Origin: Gallionellaceae bacterium
Lineage (GTDB): Bacteria; Pseudomonadota; Gammaproteobacteria; Burkholderiales; Gallionellaceae
NCBI GenBank assembly: GCA_009773615.1
Contig: WSYA01000005.1
Location: 1-64,000 of the forward strand
Direction: 5' to 3'
Length of the DNA: 64,000 bases
The notes under the pieces are model-generated. The model did no database searches. It was given only the letters and a program-made list of their open reading frames with translations, and had not been told where the DNA came from. Position numbers and translations under genes: made by a program. Positions 58,959-64,000 of this stretch are shown here, piece by piece. The first letter of the stretch is position 1; the number at the start of each line of letters is the position of its first letter.

Positions 58959-59567
58959 ATGTCTAAAATTACTAATGTATTGTTGTTCTCTGTTGTCGCT
59001 CTGGGTCTCGTCGCCTGCGGGGCAAGTCCGGTCAAAGAAGCGCCCAAGAAAGTGGCGGACTGCGTATTTCCGAACACTCAGGAGGCTGCTCCGGGTTGGA
59101 TTTGCGATGAACCTGTTGAAGGCGTGGTTGTGAGTGCGGTAGGTTCGGCTGAGAAAACCGCAGCAGGCATCGAGTTTATGAAAAATATGGCCGCAACTGC
59201 GGCGCGTGTGCAACTTGCCCAGCGCATGAAGGTGCAAGTGGCCAATATGGTCAAGCAATATGTTGAAACCACCGGTGCCGGTAAGGATGAGTCGGTAGAC
59301 AAAGTGAATACCTCGGTGACCAAGCAAATCACCAATGAGACATTGGTCGGGACGCGCATCTTCAAGAGCCGTCAGGGTCCGGATGGAACGATGTATGTGC
59401 TGGTAGGTTTGGATGAGGCATCGGCACAGAAATTGACCGAGTCAGCGGTTAAAACCAGCATGAACAATGATCGCGCTTTGTGGCAGAAATTCCAAGCCGG
59501 TAAATCACAAGATGAGATGGCTGCTGCTATAGCCCAGCAAAAAATAGAAGCCGCAGCTGCAAAGTAA
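58959..59567 (+). CDS. LPP20-like lipoprotein A
   Basis: A 202-residue lipoprotein. The lipobox LGLVAC places the lipidated Cys at residue 20. The mature part matches the LPP20 pattern (PF02169): PGWICDEP, a glycine after a short strand (VSAVGSA), an alanine-rich helix AATAARVQLAQRMKVQVANM, and a last strand GTMYVLVGLDE. The C-terminal 40 residues form a helical Ala/Lys/Gln tail. The family is envelope-associated with no general enzymatic role. GGGAGG lies 9 bases before ATG 58959. A strong terminator follows, so it may be transcribed alone. Confidence 0.8.
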   Translation: MSKITNVLLFSVVALGLVACGASPVKEAPKKVADCVFPNTQEAAPGWICDEPVEGVVVSAVGSAEKTAAGIEFMKNMAATAARVQLAQRMKVQVANMVKQYVETTGAGKDESVDKVNTSVTKQITNETLVGTRIFKSRQGPDGTMYVLVGLDEASAQKLTESAVKTSMNNDRALWQKFQAGKSQDEMAAAIAQQKIEAAAAK

Positions 59568-59592
59568 CGATATACCGAAATAATGTACTAGG

Positions 59593-59621
59593 AACCTATG
59601 CCCCGCCGGGCATAGGTTTTT
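59593..59621 (+). terminator. Rho-independent terminator after LPP20-like gene A
   Basis: AACCTATGCCC (59593-59603) pairs perfectly with GGGCATAGGTT (59608-59618) around a 4-base loop and is followed by T-rich sequence. It lies 26 bases after the stop codon. Confidence 0.9.
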
Positions 59622-59660
59622 CCTCTAATACCGTTGCTTTATGTTGAGTTGCTTGTGCAT

Positions 59661-60830
59661 ATGATATTTAGAAAAATATATTTATTCCTGATATTGCTTG
59701 TTGTGTTTCCTGTATCTGTGCTGGCAGCGTCGAGTGCGCTCGCGCCGGAAACCATGAGGGAATTGAGTGAGAAAAACGCTCATATCAAAGCAAAGGTCAA
59801 GGAATTGGATGAGATTGGCAGGGATATGGTGGCTGCCAAAGCTAAAAAGATTGCTGCCGCCGACTCTATCGAGCGGCTTGAGTCGGAAAGCGATCAGGCG
59901 CTTGAGCGCTTGGAGACATTGCAGAAAATAGATCGCGAGTCGCCGGATACGATTGCGCCTGAAAAGTTGACCAAAGCCAAGGAGGCGAACAAACAAGCAT
60001 TGGCCGCCCTGAATAACGCAAAAGCCAAGCGCGATGATGCTGCTGCCGAAGTTAGAGCGCTGACCGGAAGGGCAAACGAGCAATATAATGAGTTTCAGAG
60101 GCTGCAAAGATCTTTTGAGCGGGATGTGGATATGGCAGTGGATCCGCAAGTGGATCGGCACATCCGTACTTTGCATACGGCCAAAGAAGTGGAAGTGAGC
60201 GCCCGAGTTGCCTGTGGTGACGAGTCACCGAAGGCGTGCAAAGAGAAATCGCTAAAGGCGGCCGAATTGGCCGCGTCGGAGCGGGGGTCAGTGGTTTTCG
60301 TTACCTCCTTGACCGAGATCAAGAACTTTAAGCTGAGCAAGGAAGAGTTGAGCAGCGAGGTTCGGGCGACATTGACGAACAAGGAGGTCGTAAAGCAGCA
60401 AATGTTTGGCGAGGCCGAGGCGTATGAGACTACGCTGAAAGCCAGAGTTGAGCCGGTCATCGGAGATTCATTGCGAGATCAGATGGCTGAAGGTATCCGT
60501 TCCGAGATTTACACGTTGGCGGGGGGCAAGATCGACTATGCTCGTGTGCATAATCCGGCCGATGCGGACGATGAAGATCAACCGAAAAGGATAGAGAAAA
60601 AGAAGGCCGGGGGCGATGCGCGCGAGGTTCGTAAAGCTGCACGGGCAGAAGAAGAGCGCCGCAAGGCTGCCGAGAGGGCGCGAGCGGCGGAAGAGGCTCG
60701 CGCGGCGGAAGAGGAGCGCCGGGCTGCGCAAGCCGAGGAAGAACAACGCCGGGCCGAGGAAGAGCGCAATCGGGCGGCTCGGGCTGAGGGAGAGCGTCGT
60801 CGCTCGTCTGTACCGACTTTTAGTTTTTGA
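59661..60830 (+). CDS. Exported coiled-coil protein with charged repeat tail
   Basis: A 389-residue protein with a signal peptide (about 5-22, ending VSVLA), a long heptad-rich coiled coil (about 25-150), a central part (about 150-310) containing two cysteines in ACGDESPKACKEK that may form a disulfide, and a tail (about 315-385) of Arg/Glu/Ala repeats such as AEEARAAEEERRAAQAEEE. I recognise no family. The start is uncertain (ATG 59661, or codons just upstream), with no good ribosome site. It lies between a terminator and a predicted outer-membrane barrel gene. Confidence 0.7.
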   Translation: MIFRKIYLFLILLVVFPVSVLAASSALAPETMRELSEKNAHIKAKVKELDEIGRDMVAAKAKKIAAADSIERLESESDQALERLETLQKIDRESPDTIAPEKLTKAKEANKQALAALNNAKAKRDDAAAEVRALTGRANEQYNEFQRLQRSFERDVDMAVDPQVDRHIRTLHTAKEVEVSARVACGDESPKACKEKSLKAAELAASERGSVVFVTSLTEIKNFKLSKEELSSEVRATLTNKEVVKQQMFGEAEAYETTLKARVEPVIGDSLRDQMAEGIRSEIYTLAGGKIDYARVHNPADADDEDQPKRIEKKKAGGDAREVRKAARAEEERRKAAERARAAEEARAAEEERRAAQAEEEQRRAEEERNRAARAEGERRRSSVPTFSF

Positions 60831-60891
60831 TTTGGCAGTGGCAGTTCAGCTGGGCTTTGAGGTTTGATTTTTTATATCGAAAGGGACGAAA

Positions 60892-61656
60892 ATGAAAAAA
60901 ATTACTATGCTAGTTTATCTGTTGGGCGCTTCGGCACTTGTTTCCCAAAGTGCGATGGCATCGGGACTCAAAGTTCGCGGGGGTGCCACGAATAACGACT
61001 ACTCCACAGACTTTTCACCCGCCGCCAGTACGGGAAATCCGTATGCCAAGTCCACTTTTAGTGGAACCGCTTTTGGGGCGACATGGTTGATTGATGATTC
61101 AATGTATATCGATTATGCGATGTCCAGCGGGAGCGGCACGAGAGACAGTAAACTTACTAATGGAACTACCTTTTCAACAAATTTAACGAGAACAGACAAT
61201 GCGATCGTATTTGGAAACACTTCAGTAGGTACGAGCGGCACCGCTACCAATGTATATTTTGGCTGGAAGACCGGCGAAACAAAAATGGATGCGCCCTCCG
61301 CAGCTATTGTTCTAAATCCGACCTCGCGTAATTTTTCAACCAGCGGCTTTATTTTCGGTGGTGGCGTGGGTATCCCTGCAGCAGGCGGTTCTTTGGGCTT
61401 GAGTTTGGGGATGGGATTGATGAGTGGGAAATACGATACCGTTTCGACAACCACGACGGTAAAAAATGCTGCGGATATGGCGCTTGGCTTCAGTTTGGGC
61501 ATCGGTTATTCCTATCCGTTCACGCCTAACTTTGGCATTGCCGCCGATTATAAATACAACTCATATAACTACGTTTTTGATTCGGGGCTCACTACTGAAT
61601 GGAGTTTGAATGAAAAATTGTCTACAACAGGGGTTTCTCTTTGGGCGAAATTTTAA
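60892..61656 (+). CDS. Predicted outer-membrane beta-barrel protein
   Basis: A 254-residue exported protein: signal peptide about 1-22 (ending SAMASG), then alternating aromatic/glycine strands (for example NVYFGWKTGE, LGLSLGMGLMSGKYD, IAADYKYNSYNYVF) and a terminal Phe (VSLWAKF), the signature of small outer-membrane barrels. No known OmpA/OmpW family mark is certain. AAAGGGACG precedes the ATG. It lies 12 bases before LPP20-like gene B, so the genes are probably co-expressed. Function unknown, possibly anchoring the cluster's other envelope proteins. Confidence 0.72.
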   Translation: MKKITMLVYLLGASALVSQSAMASGLKVRGGATNNDYSTDFSPAASTGNPYAKSTFSGTAFGATWLIDDSMYIDYAMSSGSGTRDSKLTNGTTFSTNLTRTDNAIVFGNTSVGTSGTATNVYFGWKTGETKMDAPSAAIVLNPTSRNFSTSGFIFGGGVGIPAAGGSLGLSLGMGLMSGKYDTVSTTTTVKNAADMALGFSLGIGYSYPFTPNFGIAADYKYNSYNYVFDSGLTTEWSLNEKLSTTGVSLWAKF

Positions 61657-61668
61657 GACTGACTTACA

Positions 61669-62115
61669 GTGAAACATTTTTTTCGTTTCTGCTTGCTGGC
61701 TGCGGCGCTTCCATTGGCGGGATGCGTCGTGCAGCCGGAGGGTGCGTCAAAAATGGGAGCTCCTGCTGTGGCAGCAAAAGTGAGCTTGCCAGCATGGGTG
61801 CTTAACCCGGAGAAGGCTGGCTATGTGAGCGTGGTCGGCGCGGCACCCAAACAAGACTGGGGCGGTCGCGATGCGCAATATCGGGTTGCACAGATGAAGG
61901 CGCGGCAAGAGTTGGCTCAGATGGTTCGAGTTCAGGTCAAGTCCACGTCGCAATCCAGCATGGAGCAACGTGAAGGAAAGGTTGCGAGCGAGGCTGATAT
62001 CGAGATCAGCATGCAGAGTCGGGTCGATTTGAGCCTTGATGCGGCACGCGTGATTGAGGAATGGGCTGACCCGCAGACAGGTGAGTTATATATCTGGCTG
62101 GTGACGCCAAAGTAG
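61669..62115 (+). CDS. LPP20-like lipoprotein B
   Basis: A 148-residue lipoprotein starting with GTG. The lipobox LPLAGC places the lipidated Cys at residue 19. The mature domain follows the LPP20 pattern: LPAWVLNPEKAGYVSVVGAA, a helix QMKARQELAQMVRVQVKS, and a final strand GELYIWLVTP. It is shorter than LPP20-like protein A but shares its order of W, G and A-R-x-E motifs, so the two are paralogues. It is 12 bases after the barrel gene and about 100 bases before a small lipoprotein gene. Confidence 0.78.
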   Translation: MKHFFRFCLLAAALPLAGCVVQPEGASKMGAPAVAAKVSLPAWVLNPEKAGYVSVVGAAPKQDWGGRDAQYRVAQMKARQELAQMVRVQVKSTSQSSMEQREGKVASEADIEISMQSRVDLSLDAARVIEEWADPQTGELYIWLVTPK

Positions 62116-62219
62116 CAATTGTTTGGGAGCAAGTTCGGTTTGGGTGGCCAGCCACTTTTCTAATCATCAATTCGTCGCGTTACAGAAATTCGTGTTGAGC
62201 GACATCAAAGGAGAATCAT

Positions 62220-62375
62220 ATGAACAGATTGATTTCAATGCTGGCTATTTTTCTAACTGTCCTTGCAGCATCAGGTTGTGCCGAACAACCCGGTAAGTCT
62301 GGGAATACCGCAGAGACTCAGCGCGCTAATGCGGAAAAAGTGCAAGGTGAATTATCGTCGGAGGTGAAAAAATAA
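62220..62375 (+). CDS. Small lipoprotein (51 residues)
   Basis: A 51-residue predicted lipoprotein too short for many gene finders. A hydrophobic signal (residues 3-19) ends in the lipobox LAASGC with Cys20, followed by a 31-residue hydrophilic tail ending SSEVKK. AAAGGAGA six bases before the ATG gives good support. Three bases separate its stop from the FecR-domain gene, so they are co-translated. Family unknown; it may tether or modify partner envelope proteins. Confidence 0.75.
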   Translation: MNRLISMLAIFLTVLAASGCAEQPGKSGNTAETQRANAEKVQGELSSEVKK

Positions 62376-62378
62376 ACC

Positions 62379-63137
62379 ATGCAAAAAATTAAATCTAGCT
62401 TTGGATTAATTCTTTGCTTGGTTGGCTTAAGCGTGGCGAACGCCAGTTTTGCCGCAGAGTCGATTGAGATCGTTAAATCCCAAGGTGCCGTAACGGTAAG
62501 CGATAAGGCGGATGGCAAGCAGAAAGCTGTCGCCACCAAGAGGCTCGTTGCCAATGTCATAGCCACCGGAGCCGACGGACGCGCAGTGGTACGTGTGGGC
62601 AACACAGGTTATATCGTGCTGGAAAAAAACAGCAGGGTCGAGATCGATAACGGTTCGACCGGTTTTTTTCGTCAGCTGACAGGCGTGGTGTATTACGCGG
62701 TCAATACCATAAAAGGTAAAGACCGCACGCTTGAAGTCAGGACGAAGACCGCTACCATGGGTATTCGCGGCACGCGTTTTTTAGTGGCCGACATACCGGA
62801 TCGTAACGAGATCGGCATGCGCAAGGGGACGCTTAACGTGGAGAGCCCCGCTGGGGAATTTGAAATTCACAAAAAGGCGGAACTGGATGAATTCGAGGCA
62901 ATGAAGCGCGAAGGTCAGGTCGCAGTGAATAAAGAAAAGAGTGATTTCGAGGCATACAAGGCGAGTGTCGAAAAAGAATTTGTCGAATACAAACGGGAAT
63001 TTTCCCTGAGTGCGGATCGCATGGTGTCTTTCGATGGCAAGCGTGTGGATGATCGTCCATTGAGTGGCGCAACCAAGAAGGATATGGAGACGCTGGAAAG
63101 CTATGCCGACGAGTGGCTTAAGCAAGTACAAGATTGA
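62379..63137 (+). CDS. FecR-domain periplasmic protein
   Basis: A 252-residue exported protein with a signal peptide (about 1-25, ending ASFA) and a FecR domain (about 30-150) including VIATGADGRAVVRVGNTGYIVL, VYYAVNTIKGKDRTLEVRT and TATMGIRGTRFLV. This is the stand-alone periplasmic form, lacking the cytoplasmic anti-sigma N-terminus of FecR regulators. The C-terminal part (about 160-250) is helical and charged. No sigma factor is adjacent. It lies 3 bases after the small lipoprotein and 12 before an LPP20-like gene. Confidence 0.82.
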   Translation: MQKIKSSFGLILCLVGLSVANASFAAESIEIVKSQGAVTVSDKADGKQKAVATKRLVANVIATGADGRAVVRVGNTGYIVLEKNSRVEIDNGSTGFFRQLTGVVYYAVNTIKGKDRTLEVRTKTATMGIRGTRFLVADIPDRNEIGMRKGTLNVESPAGEFEIHKKAELDEFEAMKREGQVAVNKEKSDFEAYKASVEKEFVEYKREFSLSADRMVSFDGKRVDDRPLSGATKKDMETLESYADEWLKQVQD

Positions 63138-63149
63138 GGAGTGCTATCA

Positions 63150-63605
63150 ATGAATCATTTCTCCAGCTTTAAACTTGTTTTGATACCAGTTTTGTTTTTG
63201 CTGATCTGTGCGGGCAGCGTCAATGCGGAAGGGATATTTTCTTTACTATTCGGATCCTCAGGTAAGAGCCAAGCTGTTGCTGATGATCCCAAGGCAAGAC
63301 CGGCGTGGATCGACAATCCCGGTAATGGCGTATCCGCTTCAGCCGCTATGAATGTTCGCGGCAGGGCGGCGCAGGAAGAGATGGCCATCATGCGCGGCAG
63401 GGAAGAATTCGCAAAGCGATTCGGGGTGTCCATAGAGTCGGCGCAGGGGTTTTCTACAACCGTGGCGAATGATCGGGCCAGTACGACTGGCGCTCATGTC
63501 TCTCGCGAAGAAACTAAGCAAACCGACGTCAAAGCGGTAGTGAAGGCCAAGTGGCGCGACGAAGAGGCCGATGTGTTGTGGGTGTGGGTCGTTCCGAGCA
63601 ATTAA
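63150..63605 (+). CDS. LPP20-like exported protein C
   Basis: A 151-residue exported protein with a signal peptide (about 8-26, ending GSVNAEG) and no lipobox. The mature part has the LPP20-like order RPAWIDNPGNGVSASAAM, then EMAIMRGREEFAKRFGVSIES and a last strand DVLWVWVVPS, resembling lipoprotein B. ATG 63150 is preferred because GAGGAG lies 8 bases upstream; a GTG at 63141 is possible. It lies between the FecR-domain gene and a formylglycine-generating-enzyme-like gene. Confidence 0.72.
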   Translation: MNHFSSFKLVLIPVLFLLICAGSVNAEGIFSLLFGSSGKSQAVADDPKARPAWIDNPGNGVSASAAMNVRGRAAQEEMAIMRGREEFAKRFGVSIESAQGFSTTVANDRASTTGAHVSREETKQTDVKAVVKAKWRDEEADVLWVWVVPSN

Positions 63606-63628
63606 CGGCAGTTAAAGAGGGGGCTATT

Positions 63629-64000
63629 ATGAAACGAGATCATCTGTACAAAGCGGGTATGTTTCTTTCGTTGGCGACGATATTGCTCTTTCCCGCTAAA
63701 TTTGCTCAGGCTCAGGATGAGTTTGGGGTGCACCGAAAAAAGACGATGGAAGAGTTTCAGGACTTCAAGGACGGTCGGCGTAGCGCCAAAGGCCAGAAGG
63801 AATTAGATGAAGCCACATCCGATGGAACTGCGCCCGACGAAGCTCCGGCAGCCGCGCCAGTAGCGCCACCCGTTGCTCCTGTAGTTGCACCCGTCGCAGC
63901 CCTGGTCGCGGCTAAAAGTAAGGATGCCGGTACGATATTCCGCGATTGCCCGGACTGCCCCGAAATGGTGGTGATTCAGGCGGGCAGTTTTGAAATGGGC
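63629..64000 (+). CDS. SUMF1/FGE-sulfatase domain protein (partial)
   Basis: The first 124 codons of a gene cut by the window edge. A signal peptide (about 10-28, ending FAQAQD) leads into a charged stretch, then an Ala/Pro/Val linker (about 70-100), and the beginning of a formylglycine-generating-enzyme-like domain, FRDCPDCPEMVVIQAGSFEMG. This start is typical of FGE-sulfatase (PF03781) proteins, many of which are not true formylglycine enzymes. The catalytic part is outside the window, so activity cannot be judged. AAAGAGGGGG precedes the ATG. Confidence 0.75.
   Translation, partial: MKRDHLYKAGMFLSLATILLFPAKFAQAQDEFGVHRKKTMEEFQDFKDGRRSAKGQKELDEATSDGTAPDEAPAAAPVAPPVAPVVAPVAALVAAKSKDAGTIFRDCPDCPEMVVIQAGSFEMG

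Overview
The window reads as a chromosomal segment of a betaproteobacterium, probably of the Nitrosomonadales or Gallionellaceae type. This is inferred from gene orders (xseB-ispA-dxs, a bioB-F-H-C-D run, ftsK-lolA-rarA-serS, an MSHA block) and protein style; the species cannot be fixed from sequence alone. Coding density is high and most neighbours overlap by a few bases, so most of the window consists of long operons on the + strand.

Layout: 0.25-2.56 kb (- strand) is a Rieske oxygenase, EamA exporter and STAS-like operon with a terminator. 2.8-10.4 kb is an operon encoding ExbD, TonB, a TonB-dependent receptor, ExbB, a PF04185 phosphoesterase and a PhoX-like phosphatase, which looks like a self-contained outer-membrane uptake and phosphate-release unit. 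10.7-15.7 kb holds isoprenoid genes (xseB-ispA-dxs), folE2, a class I glutamine amidotransferase and fdxA. 15.65-21.77 kb is an AddB/AddA-like recombination nuclease pair; the addA-like gene carries an in-frame palindromic repeat insertion and its stop codon lies inside another repeat. 22.0-23.7 kb is a small - strand accessory island of unknown genes. 23.8-24.9 kb is a PA0069-type radical SAM protein.

25.0-31.4 kb is the mshI-mshN half of an MSHA-type pilus locus. 31.5-38.1 kb holds comF, the biotin genes bioB, F, H, C and D, a SafE-like membrane protein and a SCO1-like copper chaperone. 38.1-40.8 kb is a hybrid histidine kinase and a LuxR-type regulator. 40.8-53.2 kb is the conserved ftsK-lolA-rarA-serS neighbourhood, interrupted by a defence insertion (type IIG restriction-modification enzyme and GmrSD-like DUF262/HNH nuclease) and by an FkbM methyltransferase. 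A diverged remnant of the lolA 3' end and a row of hairpins lie inside the insertion. 53.1-58.8 kb holds mltF, tRNA-Ser(CGA), an orphan FliL-like gene and dnaE.

From 59.0 kb to the right edge is an envelope cluster of unknown function: three LPP20-like proteins, a coiled-coil periplasmic protein, a predicted outer-membrane barrel, a 51-residue lipoprotein, a FecR-domain protein and the start of a formylglycine-generating-enzyme-like protein. This is the best candidate here for an undescribed system.

A family of 102-138 bp inverted-repeat elements (arms built on CCACAGAGACACAGAG) occurs three times. Each copy lies inside a + strand operon, immediately upstream of a start codon (addA-like, bioF, lolA).
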